Assembly: GCA_035765415.1 (NCBI GenBank)
Contig: DASTXR010000020.1
Span: 1 to 64,000 of the forward strand
Reading direction: 5' to 3'
Length of the DNA stretch: 64,000 nt
From: CADEED01 sp035765415
GTDB taxonomy: Bacteria; Pseudomonadota; Gammaproteobacteria; Steroidobacterales; Steroidobacteraceae
Shown piece after piece: positions 1 to 8,819 of this stretch (positions are counted from its first letter, which is position 1; every line of letters begins with the position of its first letter). The notes under the pieces are model-generated. The model ran no database searches. It worked only from the letters and a program-made list of their open reading frames with translations, and was not told where the DNA came from. A program made the position numbers and the translations under genes.

Positions 1-707
1 TCCATGCGATCCTGAAGCCGCTTCCGATAACGCCGGCTCAATCGCAACCGGACGCCGGACCTCAGCACGACCTCGTACTCGCCGCCGCTCTGCAGCGCCA
101 GGCCATGGACACGATCGAGGTTCACTATGATCGAGCGGTGAATGCGAACGAACTTTCCTTCGTCCAGTTCCCGCTCGAGCTCCGACAACGTCCGGCGGAT
201 GATGTGCGTGTCACCGTCCACATGCAGGCAGGCGTAGTAGTTGGCGGCCTCGATCCAGTCGATATCCACGACATTCAGGAACAGCAGCTGCCCCGGAGAT
301 CTGACGACCAGCCGCCTGGCCGCCCGAGGCTGCAGCGGCGCATAGTGCGCGAGCTTGTCCTTGGCGCGATCGAGCGCGCGGCCGAAACGCGCATCGTCGA
401 ACGGCTTCAGTAGATAGTCGAGCGCGCCGGCTTCGAATGCCCGCAACGCGTACTCGTCATGCGCGGTGACGAAGATGACGGCCTGCGGCAGGTCCGCGCC
501 CAGCATCTCGAGAACGTCGAAGCCGCCGCATTCGGGCATCTGCACGTCGAGGAACACCAGGTCGGGTTTCCGCCGCCGGATGGATTCAATCGCCGCGACG
601 CCGGAATCACACTCCTCGATCGACCCGATGTCCGGGTCGCCGCGAAGCAGGACCGTGACATTGCGTCTAGCCAGCAGCTCGTCGTCGACCACCAGCGCCC
701 GTATCAC
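1..707 (-). CDS. LytTR-family response regulator (3' end cut by window edge)
   Basis: This is a cytoplasmic response regulator that would bind DNA when phosphorylated by the kinase encoded just upstream. The N-terminal receiver domain has the acidic pair in LVVDDE (about residues 6-10), the phospho-acceptor Asp54 in VFLDVQMPE, and the conserved Thr and Lys in FVTAHDEYA and DYLLKPFDD. A LytTR DNA-binding domain follows, with DIDWIEAANYYACLH and VRIHRSIIVNL. The start is GTG at 707, directly after the kinase stop, with AGGAGG 5 nt upstream. The last readable residues, around RYRKRLQDRM, are near the normal end of the family, so only a few residues should be missing. It forms a kinase-regulator operon next to a divergent TonB receptor, which is a plausible target. 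Confidence 0.9.
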   Translation of the reverse strand, partial: MIRALVVDDELLARRNVTVLLRGDPDIGSIEECDSGVAAIESIRRRKPDLVFLDVQMPECGGFDVLEMLGADLPQAVIFVTAHDEYALRAFEAGALDYLLKPFDDARFGRALDRAKDKLAHYAPLQPRAARRLVVRSPGQLLFLNVVDIDWIEAANYYACLHVDGDTHIIRRTLSELERELDEGKFVRIHRSIIVNLDRVHGLALQSGGEYEVVLRSGVRLRLSRRYRKRLQDRM

Positions 708-1808
<1,101 letters not shown>

Positions 1809-1920
1809 GCCGGTGACTCTACGCCAGGACTTTCGGCCCCGGCCATCGGATGCAGTGAAAGGCCGGCCTGCTGCAGTCAGCGGTCTGCCTCCTCGCCGCC
1901 CGTCTCTCCAAACTACCTGC

Positions 1921-3831
1921 ATGGCCAATCGGATCGCAGGCATCGCGAGCCTTGTGCTCCTGCTCGCCGCCGCCACCGCGGCGGCGCAGGACAACGCGGT
2001 GAAATCCGCCGCCGACGCCTTCGGCGAGCGCGTGGGCACCGAGCAGTCGGGCCTCTACAGCGAAACGCAGGTGCGTGGCTTCGATCTCAACGAGAGCGGC
2101 GCCTATCGCATCGAAGATGCGTATTTCAGCCGCGCCGCAGCGCTCAACGATCCGGTGCTGGCCGGCGTGGGTGTGCGTGTGGGCGTCAATGCCGTGCGCC
2201 TCGCGTATCCCGCGCCGTCGGGCGTTGTGAACTATCGTTTGCGCGAGGCAGGCCCGGCAAACGAACTGCGGCTCGGCGTGGGGCTGCGCGACTTCGGCAC
2301 ACGCGTGATCCAGGGCGATGGGTCGGTTCGCGAAGGCGATTTCAGTTTCGCCGGCGGGTTCGTCTGGCGGCCGATGTGGCGCCTGGCCCAGGGTTACGAA
2401 GGCCGCGGCCTCGACGTCGGTGGTGTTGGCGCCTGGCAGGTCACGCCGCGGCATCGATTGCGTGCCTTCGCGACAATGTACGAACGTGGCTACGACGGCG
2501 ACTACGCGGTCCTGGCCAGCGAGGCAGCCGTGCCGCCGAGCCTCAGAAGGCTTCACCAGTACTCGCCGTCCTGGGCATGGACGGAAGCCGTGAGCTCGAA
2601 CTTCGGCGTTCTCTACGACGGAAAGATCGGCGGCTACACGCTCGACCTCACGGCTTTCCGGTCGATCTTCGATATCGAGCGCACGGACTACACACTCATG
2701 TCCGCCGACGCTGCCGGGAATACTTCGGCCACGACCTTCCGCAACCCGAACCGCACCAGGCGCGCGGATTCCGCCGAAGTGCGCGCGGGCCGCACGTTCG
2801 AAGCGGCTGGCCTCGATCACCTGGCGACCGTGTCGATGCGCGCGAATCGCACGACGGTCGACCTCACCTCGAATCTCGCCATTCCTCTCGGCACTTTCCA
2901 CCTGCCCGACGAAGATCCGCCGGACGGTGTGGAACAAGCCTGGTCGGGAACACGCGGCCTGGACGAAGTCGAGCAGTCCACCGCCTCCGCCGGATATGGA
3001 GTCGTGTGGCGGGATCGGTTCCAACTACGGCTCGCCCTCCATCGCACGCGGTATGACAAGAGCGTGCTGACGATCGCCGGCGTTCAGACCGGCGGCGTCA
3101 GCGACACCACTCTCTACAACGCGTCTGTAGTCGCCGACTTGACGGATCGCACCGCCGTGTTCGGTAGTTGGGTCACGGGCCTCGAGGAAGCCGGTGTCGC
3201 GCCAACGTCGGCGATCAACCGCGACGAGGTGCTCCCTCCCGTAGAAGCCGAACAGTTCGAGGTGGGCGTGCGCCATGCCATCACGCCGGAGCTGACTATC
3301 ATCGGCGCGCTGTTCGACGTTTCGAAGCCCACCAACGGCTTTCGCGAGGACCGTTCGTTCGGAATCGTGGGCGAAGTGAGGCATCGCGGCGTCGAGGCCT
3401 CGATCGCCGGCAAGCTCAACGCCAAAACCCGCGTCGTGCTGGGAGCCGTGGCGTTCCAGCCCGAGGTTTCGGGGCCGCTCGTGGACGCAGGCGTGGTCGG
3501 CGCGCGCGCCGCGGGCATCTCGCACCTGATCGTCAACGCCAACGTCGAGCGCCAGTTACGCAATGGCTGGTCTGTCGACGCGGCCGCCAGCTACCTGGGC
3601 GAACGCTGGGCCAACACGGCTAACACCTTCAAGACTCCCGCCGTGACGACAGTGAGCGTCGGCGCGCGGAGCAGGTTCTCGCTTGCGCGTCGCCCGGCCG
3701 ACTTGCGGATACTGGCCTCGAACCTCACTGGCGCCGACGGCTACCTGGCCTCACCGTCAGGAGTTCTGTCACCGATCGCGCCGCGCACGATCAGGGCGCT
3801 GCTGACTCTGACATTCGGGCCGAAGGACTGA
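1921..3831 (+). CDS. TonB-dependent outer-membrane receptor
   Basis: This 636-residue protein should import a bulky ligand across the outer membrane with energy from TonB-ExbBD. A signal peptide (MANRIAGIASLVLLLAAATAAAQ) starts at ATG 1921. The upstream ATG at 1807 would give an implausible Arg/Pro-rich leader and overlap the divergent kinase start. The plug region includes QVRGFDLNESGAYRIEDAYF and the typical APSGVVNYRLRE segment. The rest is beta-barrel ending in LTLTFGPKD. It is shorter than the other receptors here and closest in style to siderophore-type receptors, although the ligand cannot be told. It diverges from the LytS/LytTR pair, with 112 nt between starts. Confidence 0.85.
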   Translation: MANRIAGIASLVLLLAAATAAAQDNAVKSAADAFGERVGTEQSGLYSETQVRGFDLNESGAYRIEDAYFSRAAALNDPVLAGVGVRVGVNAVRLAYPAPSGVVNYRLREAGPANELRLGVGLRDFGTRVIQGDGSVREGDFSFAGGFVWRPMWRLAQGYEGRGLDVGGVGAWQVTPRHRLRAFATMYERGYDGDYAVLASEAAVPPSLRRLHQYSPSWAWTEAVSSNFGVLYDGKIGGYTLDLTAFRSIFDIERTDYTLMSADAAGNTSATTFRNPNRTRRADSAEVRAGRTFEAAGLDHLATVSMRANRTTVDLTSNLAIPLGTFHLPDEDPPDGVEQAWSGTRGLDEVEQSTASAGYGVVWRDRFQLRLALHRTRYDKSVLTIAGVQTGGVSDTTLYNASVVADLTDRTAVFGSWVTGLEEAGVAPTSAINRDEVLPPVEAEQFEVGVRHAITPELTIIGALFDVSKPTNGFREDRSFGIVGEVRHRGVEASIAGKLNAKTRVVLGAVAFQPEVSGPLVDAGVVGARAAGISHLIVNANVERQLRNGWSVDAAASYLGERWANTANTFKTPAVTTVSVGARSRFSLARRPADLRILASNLTGADGYLASPSGVLSPIAPRTIRALLTLTFGPKD

Positions 3832-3990
3832 GACGGCTGTTCACTGATGATGAGCAGCACGCGCCTCAAACCTTACCTCTCGAACCACCATCAAAGGCGC
3901 TGAATGCAGGCCTTTTTCCGCCGACCGACCTCCGGTCGATGGATGCAAGGGCGGTCGGTGCCGTTCGAGTCGGGGAAGGCGGTGCAAGCA

Positions 3991-5877
3991 ATGATTCATA
4001 GACTACTCGTCAGCTTCGTCCTGCTTCTTGCCATTGGCGCCCCAACAGCGGCTCACAACCAGGCCATTGCCGTCGCCGAGCCGGCGACCTCCTTCATCAT
4101 CGATGGCGACCTGTCCGATTGGGGAGGCAACGGCGGGATGCGCCACTCCATGCGCACTAGCAATCTTCTCGACAGCCATGGTGCCTTCCGGGTCGCTTAC
4201 GCGTCCGCGAGCGATACTCTATATGTCGCCGCCGAGATCCATGACGACGACATCGTGCTGCAACCGCCGAACCCTGGAGCAGGTGTTGACGCCTTCGAGG
4301 TATTCATCGAGGCAGACCACAACACCGCTCCATATCAGCCCGCGCATTTCCACTACCGCGAACGCGTGAGCGCGTTTCGCGCCGTACATCGCGCCGCGGC
4401 GCAAGCGGCTCGGCGCGTTTCGGGCAATACCATCAGCTACGAGTGGAAAATCGATCTGAAGTCGCTGCGTTTGACCAGCAACCCCAGCGGCCAGGCTTCA
4501 GTCATTGGTTTCGATGTCCAGTACTTCGACCACGACAGAAAAAGCGCCGACACTGCGCTTCCCTGGGGCGCGGGAAAGAACAAGCCTGAAGACACGGAAG
4601 CGCTGGGCGACCTGGTCTTGCAGTCGAGTGCCGAAGCGCTGGCCGAGATCCACGGAAAAGCCCTGTGGCGCAATCGTCCTGATCTCATGCCCAGCCATGT
4701 TCACATCCGCCGATCTGACAATGCGCAGTTCCTGATACGCGTGCCGATAGCCAGGGACGGCGCCTATCACGCCCGATTGCCACGAGGCCGCTACGAGATA
4801 CGCGCCTGGGACGAACGAACGCTCGAACGTCTCAACCCCGCCAGAATGTTTTCGGTGGCGAAAACCACGGAAGCACCGACCGTTCACGCTGTGTCGCTGG
4901 ATCTCCCGATGCGGGAGTTCCTGCCGGAAATGCTGGATTACTACCGGGTGCCGGCGGTTGCCCTGGCGATTCTCGATCGGGGAAAACCTGCGTTGGAAGA
5001 AGTGTACGGACGCGACGCGCGTGGCCATCCGGCCAACGGTGCGACGCTCTTTCGCGTCGCATCGCTCACGAAGCCCATCACCACCATGACCGTGCTTCGC
5101 CTCGCGGAAGAGAAACTGTGGAATCTGGACGCACCACTGTCGGAGCACTGGACTGATCCGGACGTGGCCGCTGACGCACGACACTTCGAGCTCACCGCGC
5201 GGCTCGCGCTTCAACACCGTACCGGCCTGCCGAACTGGCGCGACGGCCGTCTTGCGTTCCTTGTTGACCCGGACCGGGAATGGAACTACTCCGGCGAAGG
5301 CTTCGAGTACATGCGGCGCGCGATTGAAAAGAAGCTGGAGAGGAACCTCGAGGATCTCGCCCGCGAATATGTGTTCACCCCTGCGGGGATGACGGATACG
5401 TCGTATGCCTGGAAGGACTGGATAGAGCCGCGGTACGCCGGAGAGTTCTATCGCATCGGTGAAATGCTGAACTATTCGCGACCCGCAGAACCCTACGCCG
5501 CATACGGCCTGGTGACCACCGTCGGCAGCTATGCGCGCTTTGCGGCGTGGGTCATGAACGGCGCCGTGAAGTCACACACGTTTCGCGAGATGACCACGAC
5601 GCATCGCGGTCCGCCTTTCGGCTTCGCCCAGGGCTTGGGATGGATCATCGCGCGCGACAAGCGCGGACACATCATTCTCAATCACGGTGGCAGCCAGACC
5701 GGAATCCGCACGCAGGTCATCCTGCTGCCGCAGTCGGGACGCGGCCTGGTGGTTCTTGCCAATGCATCGAACGGTGGTCCCATCATTCGGGCAATCCTCA
5801 ACGCCACGCTGAACGCCGATGGCAGCCTCGAGGTTGTCGACAGGATGATCCCGGAGTGGACCCGGGGTGGATTGTGA
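3991..5877 (+). CDS. Secreted serine hydrolase: CBM9-like domain fused to beta-lactamase fold
   Basis: This 628-residue protein has a signal peptide (MIHRLLVSFVLLLAIGAPTAA). ATG 3991 is preferred over the ATG at 3904 because the signal begins there. Residues about 36-210 resemble a CBM9/DOMON-like beta-sandwich (IIDGDLSDWGG, then DAFEVFIEADHN). A linker beta-domain at about 220-300 contains RGRYEIRAWDE. Residues about 315-625 are a class C beta-lactamase/penicillin-binding fold with Ser358-x-x-Lys361 in VASLTKPI, a Tyr motif in EWNYSGEGFEY and HGG in LNHGGSQTG. Enzymes with this fold are often esterases or D-peptidases and not true beta-lactamases, so the substrate is open. It lies 159 nt after the TonB receptor and could be cotranscribed. 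Confidence 0.8.
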   Translation: MIHRLLVSFVLLLAIGAPTAAHNQAIAVAEPATSFIIDGDLSDWGGNGGMRHSMRTSNLLDSHGAFRVAYASASDTLYVAAEIHDDDIVLQPPNPGAGVDAFEVFIEADHNTAPYQPAHFHYRERVSAFRAVHRAAAQAARRVSGNTISYEWKIDLKSLRLTSNPSGQASVIGFDVQYFDHDRKSADTALPWGAGKNKPEDTEALGDLVLQSSAEALAEIHGKALWRNRPDLMPSHVHIRRSDNAQFLIRVPIARDGAYHARLPRGRYEIRAWDERTLERLNPARMFSVAKTTEAPTVHAVSLDLPMREFLPEMLDYYRVPAVALAILDRGKPALEEVYGRDARGHPANGATLFRVASLTKPITTMTVLRLAEEKLWNLDAPLSEHWTDPDVAADARHFELTARLALQHRTGLPNWRDGRLAFLVDPDREWNYSGEGFEYMRRAIEKKLERNLEDLAREYVFTPAGMTDTSYAWKDWIEPRYAGEFYRIGEMLNYSRPAEPYAAYGLVTTVGSYARFAAWVMNGAVKSHTFREMTTTHRGPPFGFAQGLGWIIARDKRGHIILNHGGSQTGIRTQVILLPQSGRGLVVLANASNGGPIIRAILNATLNADGSLEVVDRMIPEWTRGGL

Positions 5878-5953
5878 GGCCGGCTTTGCAACAGGTTGGT
5901 TCGCCGGTTCACGTCATTGTTTGAGAAGTGCCCGAGACAGCCGGGCGACGGGA

Positions 5954-6466
5954 TCACTTCACCTGGTAGAAGCGGATGCGCACCGCCCGCCCATCGGGTT
6001 CGACTTCGAGCGTCGCGACGAATGTCGCGTGCGTCAGCCATTCGAACGCGCCTTTGGGTGCTTCGAGCCTGGGCCGGAACAGACTTCGTGCGCCGCCCGG
6101 GCAGACCAGGCCTTCGTTGAACACGTGGATCACGGTGCCATCGTCGGCTTTCAGAAAGTAATCCGCGGATAGCTGCGTGCAATCGCTGGCGCTGTAGGTG
6201 AGCTGAAAATCCCATCCGCCGGGGACCACCTGCCCTTTCAGCTTCGGCCCCGCCACCGATCCACCGGTGATAGGAATGTATTGCCGATGGCCGAGCGCGG
6301 TATTGCCCAGCACCACGGCGGGTGCCAGCGTTACGCGCCCTTCGAATGCGAACTCGACGCGAGGCACGGCATCCGCCGGTGGTATTGCACCGACCTGCGG
6401 GCCCTCGGCAGCGGCCGGCCGCGCCGCGAGAATGCCTATCAACCCCAGCGTGAATGCGCCCTTCAT
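5954..6466 (-). CDS. DUF3237-family secreted protein
   Basis: A 170-residue protein with a signal peptide (MKGAFTLGLIGILAARPAAA) starts at ATG 6466. GGAG stands 8 nt upstream. The in-frame ATG at 6499 lacks such a site and overlaps the end of the upstream gene. The body matches my memory of DUF3237: GPKLKGQVVPGGWDFQLTY, LSADYFLKADDGTVIHVFNEG and a C-terminal RIRFYQVK strand. The biochemical role of the family is unknown to me. It is the last gene of the minus-strand block with SapC and the halogenase-like gene and is probably cotranscribed. It converges with the beta-lactamase-fold gene, leaving 76 nt between them. Confidence 0.7.
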   Translation of the reverse strand: MKGAFTLGLIGILAARPAAAEGPQVGAIPPADAVPRVEFAFEGRVTLAPAVVLGNTALGHRQYIPITGGSVAGPKLKGQVVPGGWDFQLTYSASDCTQLSADYFLKADDGTVIHVFNEGLVCPGGARSLFRPRLEAPKGAFEWLTHATFVATLEVEPDGRAVRIRFYQVK

Positions 6467-6501
6467 GACCCGTGCTCCATGATCCGCCCCGGCGGACACT
6501 C

Positions 6502-7194
6502 TTATATATGGTGGCCTGCACCTGCGGAACGGCGATCACGGACCCGCGCCAGCCTTGCGATCTGCCGGAGTGACGCCGCCATCGTATAGGCGAGCTGCAG
6601 GTGGCCCGCGCGAAACAGGCGCAGCGCGGCCCCATCGTCGAGGTCGCGCAGCCGGTCGAGGCTCACGGTATACAAGCCTTGCAGCGAGAGGCGCTCCCCG
6701 CCGTCGAAGCTCAGCGAGATGTCGATGGGCTCGATGAGCTTGAGTTCCAGCAGCGCGGCGATGAACGCTTTGGTCTGCTCGAGTCCCTGGTGGATCTCGC
6801 CCAGCGTGCGCTGAATGGCGCGCAGCGCATCGCCTGGCTGCTGCGCATCGTCGAACATCGGGGCTCCCTCACTCTCGCTGAATCGCGTGTGTTCGCGATC
6901 AATGGAAATGTGCTGCCCGGAAATGAAGAACCCTTCCCGCTGCAGCATGAGCGGTACGAATCCTCGCTGCTCGTCCGCGGGACCCACGAGAACTTCGCCG
7001 GGTTTGAATCCGAACATGGCGCCCGCGTAGAAGGCGCCGGTCGACGCCTCCTTGGTGAACAGGATCGGACAGCAGGTGGCAGCCACGGGGAACTCGCTGG
7101 CAACGATCTGTATGAAATGAGGGAAATCCGTGCCGCGTGCGCGCAGGCGAAGATTTCCATGCCTGCGGGGATCCAGTAGTTCGAGCATTGCCAT
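6502..7194 (-). CDS. SapC-family protein
   Basis: This 230-residue soluble protein starts MAMLELLDPRRHG and has the SapC-family body: CCPILFTKEASTGAFYAGAMFGFKPGE, PLMLQREGFFISGQHISIDREH, then a helical C-terminal half with AFIAALLELKLIEPIDISLSFDGGE. The family was named from a Campylobacter S-layer-region protein, but in proteobacteria it is typically found beside TonB receptors and tryptophan-halogenase-like genes, as here. No signal peptide or membrane segment is visible. Its start lies 9 nt after the halogenase stop, so the two are almost certainly one operon. The molecular function is not established. Confidence 0.8.
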   Translation of the reverse strand: MAMLELLDPRRHGNLRLRARGTDFPHFIQIVASEFPVAATCCPILFTKEASTGAFYAGAMFGFKPGEVLVGPADEQRGFVPLMLQREGFFISGQHISIDREHTRFSESEGAPMFDDAQQPGDALRAIQRTLGEIHQGLEQTKAFIAALLELKLIEPIDISLSFDGGERLSLQGLYTVSLDRLRDLDDGAALRLFRAGHLQLAYTMAASLRQIARLARVRDRRSAGAGHHI

Positions 7195-7203
7195 GCGTAA
7201 ACC

Positions 7204-8748
7204 TCAGACGGCCTGCATGCCATGCTCGACGATCTTGCGGATGAGATCGCGATGGCGAGGCAGTCCCGCGCGCAGTCGTTCGGTCTGCACCGCGTTCTCG
7301 CGCATCGCGCGCTCGGCATGGCGGGCGTCGCCGCCCAGCGCCGCCGGCTCGACCTGCGTCCGGAATCCCATGCCGTAGAGGACGTACTGGTAGCTGGCCG
7401 CGGGGAAGACCTCTTCGACGCGATCGAACTCATCGTGAAACCACGGCGATTGATGACTCCAGAGCAACAGCAGGTCGTTGAGCCGGTCCGGTATCGTCTC
7501 GGGAAGCAGGTTGTCGCGCCAGAACGCCGTGTCATCGCGCCGCGTCAGCACATAGTGGAGCTTCAGGAAGTCGATGATGCGTCCCCAGCGGTAGTGAGTG
7601 GTCGAATTGAAGCGCGCCGCGATCAGGTCCATGACCTCGCGGCACACGGGCATCTGTTCGGCGATGAGTTTCGCGGAAAGCTCGATGAGCACGATGGCCG
7701 ATGCTTCGAGCGGCTCGAGGAAACCCGCCGCGAGGCCCACGGCGACGCAATTGCGTTTCCAGAACGTCTCGCGGTGCCCCGACCGGATTGCGATCTTCCG
7801 AAAGGGGAGTTGCGCGCCGGCGGGACCGACGTAGGCACGCAATTCACGCTCGGCCTCTTCGTCGGACAGATGGCGGCTCGAATACACGTGGCCGACGCCA
7901 CGGCGCGCGGGCAAACCGATGTCCCAGATCCAGCCCGCGGACTGGGCCGTCGAAATGGTCTGGCTGGCGATGGGCGCGGCCTCGCTTGCGTAGGGCACCT
8001 GCATGGCGAGTGCGCGATCGCAGAACAACACATCGCTGCAATCCCTGAATGGAACGCCGAGCGTTTCACCGATCAGCAGCGCCTTGAATCCGGAGCAATC
8101 GACGAAGAGGTCGCCCTCGATCTCGCCGGCCTGTTCGGTTTCGATGCTGCGGATGTCGCCGTTGTCGGCGAGATTCACGCGACGCACGTCGGCCAGCACG
8201 TGCCGCACACCGAGCTTCGCGCAGCAGTGGTTCTGCAGGAACGGCGCGAATTTTCCGGCGTCGAGGTGATACGAGTAGTTGGCCACCGCTTCGAATTCGG
8301 CGGTGGCGATGGTCTTCGGCGCGAGACCGTCGTCGCAGAGCCTGCCCTGCGGACATACGGCATCGCAGAAACTCTGGCCGTTCTCGCTCGCGAGCCAGTG
8401 CGGCACGAGATTCACCTGGCCGAAACTCTGCGGAAGCATCAGCGGGTGGTAATAGAAATCGTCGGGCCTGCCCGTGGTCCATCGCGCGAATCGTGCGCCC
8501 TGTTTGAACGCCGCGTCGCATTGGCGAAACAATTCGGTCTCGGAAACCCCGATGCGCGCGAGCGTGCTGCGCAGCGTCGGCCAGGTACCTTCGCCGACGC
8601 CGATGATGGGCGTGTTCGGCGACTCGACCAGCGTCACGCTGAAACCTTCGCCCATTCGGCTCTGGTGCTTGGCGGCAATGACGCCCGCCGTGAGCCAGCC
8701 TGCCGTGCCGCCGCCCACGATGACTACTTTTCTGACTGGCTGGACCAT
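7204..8748 (-). CDS. Flavin-dependent tryptophan halogenase-like protein
   Basis: A 514-residue FAD protein of the tryptophan halogenase family. The dinucleotide-binding motif GGGTAGW is at residues 12-18, the conserved VGEGTWP segment at 51-57, and the lysine expected in the halogenase tunnel is probably Lys82 (AAFKQGARF). The WxWxIP signature appears in modified form at Trp273-Ile-Trp275-Asp-Ile-Gly-Leu-Pro, and AAGFLEPLEASAI is the usual Glu-containing segment. Family members next to TonB receptors and SapC are usually not secondary-metabolite halogenases, and their substrate is unknown. The extra residue within the tryptophan signature also argues for caution. A stable hairpin separates it from the upstream TonB receptor gene. 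Confidence 0.82.
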   Translation of the reverse strand: MVQPVRKVVIVGGGTAGWLTAGVIAAKHQSRMGEGFSVTLVESPNTPIIGVGEGTWPTLRSTLARIGVSETELFRQCDAAFKQGARFARWTTGRPDDFYYHPLMLPQSFGQVNLVPHWLASENGQSFCDAVCPQGRLCDDGLAPKTIATAEFEAVANYSYHLDAGKFAPFLQNHCCAKLGVRHVLADVRRVNLADNGDIRSIETEQAGEIEGDLFVDCSGFKALLIGETLGVPFRDCSDVLFCDRALAMQVPYASEAAPIASQTISTAQSAGWIWDIGLPARRGVGHVYSSRHLSDEEAERELRAYVGPAGAQLPFRKIAIRSGHRETFWKRNCVAVGLAAGFLEPLEASAIVLIELSAKLIAEQMPVCREVMDLIAARFNSTTHYRWGRIIDFLKLHYVLTRRDDTAFWRDNLLPETIPDRLNDLLLLWSHQSPWFHDEFDRVEEVFPAASYQYVLYGMGFRTQVEPAALGGDARHAERAMRENAVQTERLRAGLPRHRDLIRKIVEHGMQAV

Positions 8749-8769
8749 GGCGGATTGAAAGGAGTGGAA

Positions 8770-8803
8770 GCAGGGGATGTCAACTCAAGGTTGCATCCCC
8801 TGC
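8770..8803 (-). terminator. Strong hairpin between TonB receptor and halogenase-like gene
   Basis: GCAGGGGATG (8770-8779) pairs perfectly with CATCCCCTGC (8794-8803). After a one-base bulge, CAAC pairs with GTTG, leaving a five-base loop. On the minus strand it directly follows the receptor stop and precedes the halogenase-like gene. There is no clear U tract, so it may be a weak terminator, an attenuator or an mRNA-processing/stability element giving different levels of receptor and enzyme. Confidence 0.55.
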
Positions 8804-8819
8804 CCCCTGCTTTGCAGCG

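Noticed and set aside
3991..5877. Beta-lactam resistance gene
   Set aside because: The SxxK/YxG/HGG fold is shared with esterases and D-peptidases. The added CBM9-like domain and the context do not suggest antibiotic resistance.
7204..8748. Halogenase as part of the polyketide pathway
   Set aside because: It is more than 30 kb from the PKS and belongs to the TonB/SapC-linked group, in which secondary-metabolite halogenation is not the usual role.
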